This document shows positions 16,308-23,715 of a DNA stretch of 47,214 nucleotides, one piece after another. The notes under the pieces were generated by a model. It had not been told where the DNA came from. It was given only the letters and a program-made list of their open reading frames with translations, and did no database searches. The translations under genes were made by a program, and so were the position numbers. Each line of letters opens with the position of its first letter. Positions within the stretch are counted from its first letter, which is position 1. The DNA is from an uncultured Hungatella sp. (GTDB taxonomy: Bacteria > Bacillota > Clostridia > Lachnospirales > Lachnospiraceae), in the NCBI GenBank assembly GCA_910586845.1, contig CAJUJV010000020.1, forward strand, positions 1-47,214, written 5' to 3'.

Positions 16308-17702
16308 ATGAAATTAAATAATACGGAATTAAAAGAAGAAATAAAAGCGAAATATAAATTTTTTGGAAGTGGAATAGAAGATGATTATGATATGCAGGAG
16401 GATGAATTTCCAGAAGATTATGATGAAATAAAGGAGAACGTGATTGGAGATGTTTTGAATTGTTCGATTTCTTCTGGTATAACTGGTCTGCAATTTGAGT
16501 CTATTATTAATTCATTGAAATCGGGATATTTTATTGTTCCTGGATTTCAGCGTAAATTTATATGGACCAAAAAGCAAGTAGCATCGTTAGCGCTTTCGAT
16601 AATAAAGGGAATACCTGTACCACCCCTCTATGTATATGTTGATAACAAGACAAAAAAACAGGTGATTTTAGATGGGCAGCAGAGAGTTACCGCTATATTT
16701 TTGTACTTCTATGGAATTTTTTTTGTAGGTGAAAAAAAACGTCAGAAGTTAGATTTTAAGGATGTTGCTCAAATAAAGGAGAAAATAGATGACATAGATA
16801 AGCGCATAGAATATCATACCTGTTCTGGAAATAAAAAAACACAGAATGTGAAAGATGAAATCAGACGGTTAAAAACGGAACGAAAAGCCTTATGTGATGT
16901 TTTAAAATCAAAATACGGACTAGGAATAACAACATTTACAGTAGAGAATGTAAATAAAGAAAGTGTCGATATATCATTTTCTATTTTTGATGAGGATTCC
17001 AGAGAATATTTATTAAGAAAAGATTTTAATATTGCGGTTGTAAGGTGTAATGAGAGACAACCACAAAAAATTTTCGCAAATATCTTTAAAGTATTAAATA
17101 CCGGAGGGAAAATATTAGGAACACAGGAAATCAGAAATGGAATATATTGGGAAACGGAATTGTATAAAAAGCTATTTGAATTAAATGAAGAAAATGAAAA
17201 TTGGAGAGAAATTTATGGCAGTATAAGCCAGTTTTCTAAGGATGTAGAGATTTTACTGAAAATGCTGGCTTTAAACCATTATACTGTATATGAAAACGAT
17301 AGAATAGAGACAGATTATGATGGTACATTTAACTGGACGAATATTATGGAGGGGTATTCAGAGTCTTGTATTGATTTATCTGAAGAATCGATAGATGCAG
17401 ATATACAATTGCTTATGAACTACCTGGATGTATTAATCTTTGATGATGATACAAAAAAATGTAATAAAGCAGTTTTTGAGGCAGTCTTTGTGGCGTTTTG
17501 TAAACTTGGCCTTTTGGATAAATACTATAGTTCAGATCTAAAGTTAAGGCTATCCTGGATAAAATCGCTTGAAGAGCAAACTGATATTTTTGAAAAGGTA
17601 TTATCAAATAAAGCAAGTGTAGAGTCGCGATTAACAGGTACCATAAGTGAAGTGAGGGCAGAGTATGCAAAATATATACGAAAGTGTAAGCAAACTATAT
17701 GA
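16308..17702 (+). CDS. DUF262 (ParB/Srx-fold) protein with DGQQR motif, no nuclease domain
   Basis: This 464-aa protein has a DUF262 domain, the N-terminal NTPase-like domain of GmrSD/SspE restriction proteins. Motifs: VPGFQRKFIW with G79-R82, ASLALSIIKGIPVPPLYVY, ILDGQQRVTAIF with D122-R126, and the later VLNTGGKILGTQEIRNG. In SspE the DGQQR motif couples NTP hydrolysis to phosphorothioate sensing; in GmrS related residues bind nucleotide. The usual C-terminal DUF1524 HNH nuclease is absent; instead an HNH protein is encoded two genes downstream. A helical charged insert lies at about 150-200. An AAGGAAGG site precedes the start, and the next gene starts 38 bases before this one ends. It begins 48 bases after the desulfurase, so cotranscription with the BREX operon is plausible. 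Confidence 0.82.
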   Translation: MKLNNTELKEEIKAKYKFFGSGIEDDYDMQEDEFPEDYDEIKENVIGDVLNCSISSGITGLQFESIINSLKSGYFIVPGFQRKFIWTKKQVASLALSIIKGIPVPPLYVYVDNKTKKQVILDGQQRVTAIFLYFYGIFFVGEKKRQKLDFKDVAQIKEKIDDIDKRIEYHTCSGNKKTQNVKDEIRRLKTERKALCDVLKSKYGLGITTFTVENVNKESVDISFSIFDEDSREYLLRKDFNIAVVRCNERQPQKIFANIFKVLNTGGKILGTQEIRNGIYWETELYKKLFELNEENENWREIYGSISQFSKDVEILLKMLALNHYTVYENDRIETDYDGTFNWTNIMEGYSESCIDLSEESIDADIQLLMNYLDVLIFDDDTKKCNKAVFEAVFVAFCKLGLLDKYYSSDLKLRLSWIKSLEEQTDIFEKVLSNKASVESRLTGTISEVRAEYAKYIRKCKQTI

Positions 17703-18654
17703 TGATATAGTAAATGAAACCAATTTTTATAAACATAGAAATTTGATTATAACTGGAAGCAATGCTATTGGAAAGACACAACTGATAAAGGATATCCTGA
17801 AGAGATCTTTGAAAGAAGCACAGAACCTTTTTTATTATATTGACCCCAAGAATAGAGTTATGGTAGATAGGGATAATATTACGCTTGTAAAAAAATTGTC
17901 AGAATTATCAACAGAGGAAATTTTGGAACATCGCTTAAAAGATGGGGTGTTTACGGTTTTAGATGAGTTTGCGCAACAAAATTCGGGAGGGGCTGTTGCA
18001 TTTGATGAATTGATAGAGAATATAGAAATATACAATGACATGTATCAGGAATTTTTTGGTTTTTCTGTAGAGAAAGTGACAACAACAGATAATTTCCTAT
18101 CCAGGCAAATGATAATCGTGAATGGAAAGACGAATCTAACCATGATTTCAAACAGCGAAGCCGCTAAAATGAGGATCTTAATGGAGGTAAACTATGCAGT
18201 AAATAATGGAATCAAGGCAATTGTTATCGATGAATTTGATGCATATTTTTCGGAAGAGTCTATTCTTGATTTTATGAATAAGCTGACTGAAAACTATCCG
18301 GATACCCGCTTTTTATTTGTGATTCATTCTTTGGCTGTAATTGTTAGTGTAGAAGAAGTGGACGTTGCCTTAATAAATAATATGCACCAGGACGATGTTA
18401 GAGAAAATTTGGTTTATTTCTTTGATGCTGATAATATAGAGCAGATTGGTCAGATTGAAAAGATACGGAATGTAATGGTGAATATGGAACATCGTGACGA
18501 GAAGTGGTGGGAGGAACGGGTAGCCATGATAGTTGATGGCAAGAATCTGGATGATGCTGATCTGAGAAAGATTAAAGAGACCGTCAGATCAGACCTTAAA
18601 GCGAAAGAAAAAATACTTTATGATTTTATAGTGAGGAACATAGGAGAAAAATGA
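17665..18654 (+). CDS. small AAA/OLD-like ATPase
   Basis: This is a 329-aa ATPase with Walker A GSNAIGKT at 31-38, a segment VFTVLDEFAQQ (about 94-104), and a Walker B-like KAIVIDEFDAYF near 183-194, followed by FLFVIHSLAVIV, a switch-His region as in ABC/OLD-type AAA_15/AAA_21 proteins. It lacks the long coiled-coil arms of SMC proteins and has no TOPRIM domain. It starts inside the DUF262 gene and its stop overlaps the HNH gene start (ATGA), so the three are one translation unit. Partnering of such an ATPase with an HNH nuclease recalls Septu (PtuA/PtuB). Here a DUF262 protein is added. It probably controls the nuclease in response to phage or DNA cues; this is inferred from architecture. 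Confidence 0.75.
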   Translation: MQNIYESVSKLYDDIVNETNFYKHRNLIITGSNAIGKTQLIKDILKRSLKEAQNLFYYIDPKNRVMVDRDNITLVKKLSELSTEEILEHRLKDGVFTVLDEFAQQNSGGAVAFDELIENIEIYNDMYQEFFGFSVEKVTTTDNFLSRQMIIVNGKTNLTMISNSEAAKMRILMEVNYAVNNGIKAIVIDEFDAYFSEESILDFMNKLTENYPDTRFLFVIHSLAVIVSVEEVDVALINNMHQDDVRENLVYFFDADNIEQIGQIEKIRNVMVNMEHRDEKWWEERVAMIVDGKNLDDADLRKIKETVRSDLKAKEKILYDFIVRNIGEK

Positions 18655-19442
18655 AAATTTGTTTGCCGGAAAAGTTTGATATTCTTTATCCGAAAGAAAA
18701 TAAGGCCTATTATGCAAATGGTAATTCAAGGGTACTACGGAAACTCCTTTCTTTGGCATCTGATTCCTATTGCATGTATTGTGGAACTTCATTGAGAATT
18801 GATGGAAAAGACAATTTCCATTTGGAACACTCGGTTGATAAGGAAGGCAACTACAATCAGATTGGGAAAAATAGTATGTTGAGAAATTGTAAGTTTAACT
18901 TTTCGGCATCTTGTGCGAGGTGTAATCTAATATATAAAAAGAGAATTGAAAAGATAGATTTCAATAAATATGAATTAGTAGAGAAGTGTCCGGAAAAGTG
19001 TGAAAATATTTGTGGTACATATCAGCTAATGAGAGAAGATTATTGCAAAATTAATTCGATTATTTTGCAGCCAACAGGATATAAAAAAGGTGGTCTTTCA
19101 TACAGGGTACGGTACAATTTACTAAGACATATTTATGAGGCTGATATTGATGGTAAAGATGAAGAGACAATATTTTTTATCGAACATCATATTATGCGTT
19201 TCCGCTTAAACGGAGAAAATTTTTCGGAAAGTATTGTAAATATTTGTATAGAGATTAATGATCTATTTGAAAAAGGAATTACTAGAATATCAGACTTGAT
19301 TGAATATGAACAAGAAAAAAGGCATGAAAATATTATAGGCAAGCTGTTTGTTCAATTCCTTAGGGAGAAATTTCTTTTGAAGGATGTTGATGAATTGATT
19401 GAGTTTTGCAAGTTGTTGGTTGTTTTAGAGGCAGTTGTTTAA
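18651..19442 (+). CDS. HNH-family endonuclease
   Basis: This is a 263-aa protein. Residues about 41-105 carry an HNH/zinc-finger nuclease arrangement: CMYCGTSL gives a CxxC, HLEHSVDK gives the catalytic HxxH, the central Asn lies in RNCKFNFSASC, and CARCNLIYKKRI gives the second CxxC-type metal pair and HNH end. Cysteines C110-C119 region (CPEKCENIC) could add a further metal site. The rest is helical and unassigned. It is translationally coupled (4-base overlap) to the ATPase gene. It is the only nuclease-like protein of the trio, so it is likely the effector that cuts DNA once the DUF262 and ATPase partners fire. The type resembles PtuB/McrA-like HNH proteins, not DUF1524. Confidence 0.75.
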   Translation: MKICLPEKFDILYPKENKAYYANGNSRVLRKLLSLASDSYCMYCGTSLRIDGKDNFHLEHSVDKEGNYNQIGKNSMLRNCKFNFSASCARCNLIYKKRIEKIDFNKYELVEKCPEKCENICGTYQLMREDYCKINSIILQPTGYKKGGLSYRVRYNLLRHIYEADIDGKDEETIFFIEHHIMRFRLNGENFSESIVNICIEINDLFEKGITRISDLIEYEQEKRHENIIGKLFVQFLREKFLLKDVDELIEFCKLLVVLEAVV

Positions 19443-19781
19443 ACTGAATAAAGAACATCTCAGTTATCATTTTTGACGATATCTGTTCCATAAAACACTA
19501 ATTCGGAACCTAATATTCATTCAGGGCGTGGTACCTTACTCATAGAGGTTGATAATGATTTGTTTCCAGAAGGCTGAAGTCCTGTCCTGAGCCAAGGAGA
19601 CTCTGGGAGGACTTCCAGTTATTCTATTATGGAGCGTTGATGAAGAAGAGATCCTTCGTGATATAAATAAACAATCAGGCTGAAACTGAATTCCAATAGT
19701 GGATACCTTTTTAGATCTCCTTAAATCATATTTTATATAATTATATGATTAGTACAGATAGAGAGTAGGTATAAAGATATA
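19443..19781. other. AT-rich gene-free stretch, island debris
   Basis: There is no supported reading frame here. The stretch contains one inverted repeat (listed separately), many stops in all frames and several AT runs. It sits between the HNH gene and the antitoxin remnant and looks like decayed sequence between two independently acquired defence units. Confidence 0.5.
19574..19618 (+). repeat. imperfect inverted repeat / hairpin
   Basis: GAAGTCCT at 19576-19583 pairs with AGGACTTC at 19608-19615. The arms extend outward to CT/AG with one bulge, and inward the CCTGAG/CTCTGG segments pair with a mismatch. No U-run follows, so it is not a simple terminator. It could be part of an unannotated RNA or the end of a lost mobile element; nothing else supports either. 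Confidence 0.45.
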
Positions 19782-20003
19782 ATGAAATTCAAAGAGCAGA
19801 TAGCAGACATATTCAATCACAAAGAAAATCACAGCCACAAAACCAGGAATGCAGAGCATAAAACTCCCCCTCATCTTCCTTCCCCTGCCAAAAGGCAGCA
19901 TCGTACCCTGGAAGAACGCGTACAGGAATACGGTGGGAAACTCGGGCCTTATGAAGAGTTTAACTGGGGAGCGCCTGCAGGCAGGGAGAACTGGCAGATA
20001 TGA
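19782..20003 (+). pseudogene. remnant of an AbrB/MazE-type antitoxin (C-terminal tail)
   Basis: A 73-residue frame whose second half (from about 19898) reads LEERVQEYGGKLGPYEEFNW, followed by GAPAGRENW. This resembles the conserved tail of small clostridial AbrB/MazE-family antitoxins, which commonly end in LEER-(x)-YGG-x-L followed by a Trp-Gly-x-P-x-GRE-x-W motif. The first half is charged and unrelated to the swapped-hairpin DNA-binding domain expected there, and no toxin gene follows. No good ribosome site is seen. I read it as a deletion scar that fused an antitoxin tail to other sequence. Family recognition is from memory, so moderate confidence only. Confidence 0.5.
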
Positions 20004-20072
20004 CGATTCAACAGGCCAAAATAGTACTACTAAAAATGCACCCAAAATGTACCTTAAAAATCCTCCCACCAA

Positions 20073-20101
20073 TTGACAATTCCCCCGCAACCCGCTATAA
20101 T
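20073..20101 (+). promoter_or_regulatory. perfect-consensus sigma-A promoter for the RT-associated RNA
   Basis: TTGACA at 20073-20078 and TATAAT at 20096-20101 are separated by exactly 17 bases, an ideal match for the housekeeping sigma factor. Transcription should start near 20108, directly before a small hairpin. Such an ideal promoter is expected for an abundant RNA rather than a low-level protein gene. Confidence 0.85.
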
Positions 20102-20107
20102 AAAACT

Positions 20108-20426
20108 ACCTTACACATCTGGTATAAGGGAAGATGATTGTTGTCAACACCTCCTTTGCTGCTTCTGCGAGGGCCAGACCTGTTGATGATCGGTTCGAAT
20201 TCGAATTCATATATCCCGACATCACTAGCGTCAGGGTAAGTTCCATGAGACTTACGTTGATATACATGTCCTGCTTGATTGTAATCCAGTTAAGCATTGC
20301 GTTTAATCGGATAGCTGGTAACATGAATCAGTCGTCGATAAGATGGCGAAAAGTGAATACCACGTTTTGTTTGTACCCGCTGGCTAAGGAATGCTATCCT
20401 CCATGCCGGCGGGTATCGGCATTTTT
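20108..20426 (+). ncRNA. candidate structured noncoding RNA of a defence-associated reverse transcriptase
   Basis: This is the leader of about 320 nt between the promoter and the RT gene. Visible elements: a 5' hairpin CCTTA/TAAGG (20109-20129); a palindrome TTCGAATTCGAA (20194-20205); a nested stem with TATATC (20210-20215) pairing to GATATA (20259-20264), ATCA/TGAT, and GTAAGT (20236-20241) pairing to ACTTAC (20250-20255); and an 11-bp 3' stem, 20374-20384 with 20405-20415, enclosing AGGA/TCCT and followed by a TTTTT run at 20422-20426. The region is also free of stops in one forward frame from 20128 onward. DRT2, DRT3 and DRT9 systems have such an upstream RNA used as template or cofactor. 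Ends are inferred. A plain regulated mRNA leader is the alternative. Confidence 0.65.
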
Positions 20427-20436
20427 AGGGGGAACT

Positions 20437-21774
20437 ATGATAGATCTTGAAGCCTGGAGGACATCAGAAAAGGCCGTCAAAAAGAGTCAGAGATACTATG
20501 CTCATTTTGATTACCGCACGGATCTGACAAAGTGTTGGGATTATATTTCGGATCCGAAAAAGATTTGTAAGCACGGTTTTTATCCCTTTATCCACTACAG
20601 GAAAGACATGAGCAAATATTCTGCGGAAAAGGGAGGAATGAAAGAAAAGTACAGAGATATCTGCTACGCCGCCCATATTGACCGCTGTATTTTTCAGCTC
20701 TATAATTTTATACTCAATGAGCGCTATAATGAGGAATGCGTCCGGCTGGGGATCCAGGATGCTGCTGTCGCCTATCGGACAAATCTGAGAAAACAGAACA
20801 ATATTGATTTTGCCAAGAAGGCGATTCAGTTTATCCTCGACAGCGGTGACTGTTATATCATGATCGGGGATTTCACAAAGTTTTTTGATCGTCTGGATCA
20901 CCGATATCTGAAGGAACAGTGGTGCAGTCTGCTCCATGTGGACAGGCTTCCGCCGGATCACTACGCGGTGTTTAAGAATATCACAGGGTATGGTTATGTT
21001 GAACTGACCGACCTGCTGAAAATACACGGCCTGGAGGACAACTCAAAGGGGCGGCGGGCGTTAAATGAGATGAAGCGTGTTTCATCGCCGGATGAGTTAA
21101 AGAAGAACGGGTTTCGCATTCAGAAGAATCAGAATCCCGGGATTCCCCAGGGGTCCCCTATGAGCGGAGTGCTGGCGAATGTATATATGCTGTCCGCGGA
21201 TAAAGTGATTTCTGACTATGTGTCAGAGTACCATGGTTTGTATATGCGGTACAGTGATGATTTTATGGTCGTGCTGCCCCATATCGGGGAGGCGGATGCC
21301 AGCTATATTTTGATGAGGATCAGTGAATTGTTCAATGGTTCGGATTTCCCCGGATTGGAACTTCAGCCCGCTAAGACCCAATATTATCATTTCTATGAGA
21401 ATCGGATAGAAAACTGCGGGAAGACGATTCATGAGAAAGCGGGCGGTTCAAAGAACTATCTGAATTTTCTTGGCTTTACCTTTGACGGAGTTCATGTGAA
21501 CTTTCGGGCGAAAACGATCTCCAAGTATTACCAGCGGATGCGCCACAAGGCGAAGTTGATCGCGAAAAGCAACGGATACACCAAGCTGGGAAATCATATC
21601 AGCAAGAGGAATCTGTATATCAGGTATTCGGTGAGAGGGGCATCGGGCAGGCGGGGAAACTTTTTTACCTATGTTAGGCACGCTCAGGAAGAAAACAGAT
21701 TCGGAGAAAATGAGCAGATGGGGATTATTTCTGAGAGAAATATGGCAAAGATCGCCCGTTGCCTGAAACAATAA
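20437..21774 (+). CDS. defence-associated reverse transcriptase (DRT/UG-type)
   Basis: This is a 445-aa RT. I place the start at 20437 (MIDLEAW), after AGGGGGA and after the leader RNA; the frame stays open upstream to 20128 but those codons show no RT similarity. RT blocks are seen: DFTKFFDRLDH (first catalytic Asp), GIPQGSPMSGVLANVYM (block 4), YMRYSDDFMVV with Y272-S-D-D275, LELQPAKTQ, and NFLGFTFDG (block 7). The C terminus is a basic helical thumb-like region. There is no maturase X/En domain, no intron RNA around it, and no integrase, so it is not a group II intron or retrotransposon. Layout and size fit the UG/Abi-like antiviral RTs; DRT2-like is my best guess, but class needs alignment. 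It is followed closely by a membrane-protein gene. Confidence 0.8.
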   Translation: MIDLEAWRTSEKAVKKSQRYYAHFDYRTDLTKCWDYISDPKKICKHGFYPFIHYRKDMSKYSAEKGGMKEKYRDICYAAHIDRCIFQLYNFILNERYNEECVRLGIQDAAVAYRTNLRKQNNIDFAKKAIQFILDSGDCYIMIGDFTKFFDRLDHRYLKEQWCSLLHVDRLPPDHYAVFKNITGYGYVELTDLLKIHGLEDNSKGRRALNEMKRVSSPDELKKNGFRIQKNQNPGIPQGSPMSGVLANVYMLSADKVISDYVSEYHGLYMRYSDDFMVVLPHIGEADASYILMRISELFNGSDFPGLELQPAKTQYYHFYENRIENCGKTIHEKAGGSKNYLNFLGFTFDGVHVNFRAKTISKYYQRMRHKAKLIAKSNGYTKLGNHISKRNLYIRYSVRGASGRRGNFFTYVRHAQEENRFGENEQMGIISERNMAKIARCLKQ

Positions 21775-21795
21775 ATGATAAGGAGATATTATAAA

Positions 21796-22233
21796 ATGGA
21801 TTCTGATAAAAAATTTAATTATAAGAGTTTTCTTTTGCCTGCTGTCTTTGTAGTTCTTCTGATTTTAACAGTTATTTTTCACAGGCAGGCGTACAGTCAG
21901 GATAAAGAGGCGCTGGGAGAGGAAGTTTTTGTAGATGTGCTGGAGATGAAAACAAACTCCTCCGGATTAAATCCGGGGGGACTGAATGTTACGGTTTCCT
22001 ATCAGGGCCGCACTTCCAGACTGCGGGGCGTACCCGGCAGCGCGCAGTTTGTCATGGAAAACAGTATGACATACCATCGTTCTGTCTCCGCAAAGCTGTA
22101 TGACGGCAAATTGTATTATGATTCCGCAAGTATTTTTTTGCTGTCGGATCAATTGTACTACGGGGCTTTGGCGGCCACGTTCTTTGTTTTTATTCTCATG
22201 TTTGCAGAGCTAAAGAAAAAATTACAAGGATAA
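21796..22233 (+). CDS. small two-helix membrane protein (DUF3592-like)
   Basis: This is a 145-aa protein starting at 21796 after an AAGGAGAT site. A membrane helix at about 12-30 (LLPAVFVVLLILTVIF) is followed by an outside domain of some 85 residues with DVLEMKTNSSGLNPGG and VTVSYQGR, then a second helix near 118-136 (YYGALAATFFVFILMF) and a short basic tail. The helix/strand-domain/helix layout resembles DUF3592 proteins. It lies 21 bases after the RT stop in the same direction, so it may share a transcript and could be a membrane partner of the RT system, or may simply be a boundary gene. No function can be assigned. Confidence 0.65.
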   Translation: MDSDKKFNYKSFLLPAVFVVLLILTVIFHRQAYSQDKEALGEEVFVDVLEMKTNSSGLNPGGLNVTVSYQGRTSRLRGVPGSAQFVMENSMTYHRSVSAKLYDGKLYYDSASIFLLSDQLYYGALAATFFVFILMFAELKKKLQG

Positions 22234-22259
22234 AAATATCCCGTCTAAGGAGGTCCTCT

Positions 22260-23504
22260 ATGGGATTAACCACTCAAACTGCCACCGCGCCCCGGTGCGT
22301 CTCCATGGCCCTCATCGGCACCGTCTCCATGGGCCGTCAGTACGCCCGGATGCTTGTTGGCGGCGCGGTCCCTCACATGAGACTGACCACGGTCTGCTGC
22401 CGGAGCGGCGAAGCCCGGGCCTGGGCCGGAGAGACTCTGCCGGGAGAAGTTTTGGTCTGTTCCTCCTCGGAGGAGGTCTACGCTCACCCGGACCGGTATG
22501 ACGCTGTGCTGATCGTGACGCCCCACAGCAGCCATGCGGAGCTGGCGGAACAGGCCTTTGCACTGGGCAAGCATGTGTTCTGTGACAAGCCGTCAGGGAT
22601 GAGTGTAGGCGATGCGGAGAAGATGAACCGGGCAGCCGCCAGATGGGACAGGAAATTTGCCATGATGTTCCATCAAAGACTGTATGCCAGGAACCGGAGG
22701 ATCAAGGAGATTCTGGACGCCGGGGAGCTGGGGAAGCTTCAGCGGGCCGCTTTAAAGAGCACGGAGCCTTACCGTACCTGGGCCTATCACAGTTCGGGCA
22801 CATGGCGCAGCAGCTGGAACGGGGAAGGAGGAGGCACTCTGATCAATCAGGGACAGCATCCTCTAGATCTGTGGCAGTGGTTTTTCGGGATGCCCCAGGA
22901 GGTCTACGGCAGCATCGTATTTGGGAAATATAATGATTTTGCGGTGGATGATGAAGCGCACATTCTCATGAGGTATGAAAACGGCATGACCGGAAGTTTC
23001 TTCCTGTCCACAGGTGAGGCAAGAAGCCAGGATTCCCTGGAGATCGTGGGAACCAGAGGAACTCTTGTTACGGACCGGGATACCATCACTATTTGCCGGT
23101 ATTCTCAGGATTCTCTGGAGTATGGGAAGCATTCCGGGTACCATACCAGAGAGGGCATGAGCTTTGAGGAGTCTGTGGAAGTCTGTCCGACCAGGAAAGA
23201 TTATGAGGGGATGCTGGAGAATTTTGCCATGGCGGTGCTGGAGGGAGAACCTCTCATAGCGCCGGGGCAGGAGGGATACAAGGCTCTGGAACTGGCCAAC
23301 AGCGCCTATCTGTCTGCCTGGACCAGGCGGCCGGTCACACTTCCGCTGGATGTCCAGGTATATGAGGAAGAGCTGAGAAAGCGGATGGAGGAGGAAAAGA
23401 TGACATTTCCTGCCAACCATAAGGAAGTACTCCGGCTGTATAATTTGCGTGAGATGGCACAGATTGATTATAACAGCGGAATGCAAAAAGCGAAGTCTGA
23501 CTAA
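22260..23504 (+). CDS. Gfo/Idh/MocA-family NAD(P)-dependent oxidoreductase
   Basis: This 414-aa protein begins after a textbook AAGGAGG site. The N-terminal Rossmann domain has MALIGTVSMGRQYARML (dinucleotide-binding turn, with G-x-x-S-M-G as a variant of GxGxxG), then VLIVTPHSSHAELAEQA and HVFCDKPSGMSV, the family E/D-K-P motif with the substrate-contacting Lys. The C-terminal domain carries GGTLINQGQHPLDLWQWFFG, the usual G-G-x-x-x-D/N-x-G-x-H-x-x-D motif with the catalytic His. Such enzymes oxidise or epimerise sugars, inositols or their derivatives; the substrate cannot be told. The GC-rich codon use marks the return to core-type DNA after the island. The gene faces a PTS IIC-like gene across a shared terminator. 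Confidence 0.85.
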   Translation: MGLTTQTATAPRCVSMALIGTVSMGRQYARMLVGGAVPHMRLTTVCCRSGEARAWAGETLPGEVLVCSSSEEVYAHPDRYDAVLIVTPHSSHAELAEQAFALGKHVFCDKPSGMSVGDAEKMNRAAARWDRKFAMMFHQRLYARNRRIKEILDAGELGKLQRAALKSTEPYRTWAYHSSGTWRSSWNGEGGGTLINQGQHPLDLWQWFFGMPQEVYGSIVFGKYNDFAVDDEAHILMRYENGMTGSFFLSTGEARSQDSLEIVGTRGTLVTDRDTITICRYSQDSLEYGKHSGYHTREGMSFEESVEVCPTRKDYEGMLENFAMAVLEGEPLIAPGQEGYKALELANSAYLSAWTRRPVTLPLDVQVYEEELRKRMEEEKMTFPANHKEVLRLYNLREMAQIDYNSGMQKAKSD

Positions 23505-23575
23505 ATAAAAGCCTGCTTTCCCGTAGAAATGTATCAATTAGGGTAATACTGATATACACTGCACTACGTAAAAAC

Positions 23576-23617
23576 ATATGAGTATACACAGCAATATTTT
23601 GTATATACTCATATTTT
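23576..23617. terminator. bidirectional terminator between converging genes
   Basis: ATATGAGTATA (23576-23586) pairs with TATACTCATAT (23604-23614). A TTTT run overlaps the 3' arm, and AAAAA precedes the 5' arm to serve the minus strand. It lies between the oxidoreductase and the converging PTS-like gene; the rest of that 211-base gap is featureless. Confidence 0.75.
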
Positions 23618-23715
23618 ACAGGAAATTCTGTTTTTGAGACATCAAACATATGTATTTTAGGCGCATCCGTTCATTTCCCGCCCCTGCCTGTTGCAAGGCC
23701 AGGAATCTTTTTCTT

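Noticed and set aside
19749..20090. 113-residue minus-strand hydrophobic frame
   Set aside because: It could pass for a small membrane protein, but it overlaps the antitoxin remnant and the RT promoter and has no convincing start signal.
20134..20436. Extra 101-residue N terminus of the RT
   Set aside because: The frame is open, but the ATG at 20134 lacks a ribosome site, the residues show no RT similarity, and a GGGGGA site precedes the internal ATG at 20437. The openness is reported as a finding instead.
20437..21774. Group II intron or retrotransposon RT
   Set aside because: There is no maturase/endonuclease part after the RT domain, no intron domain V/VI-like hairpin after the gene, and a separate promoter-driven RNA lies upstream instead.
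22863..23537. 224-residue minus-strand frame opposite the oxidoreductase
   Set aside because: It lies antisense to a motif-complete gene, has no ribosome site and no recognisable domain; it is a GC-rich shadow frame.
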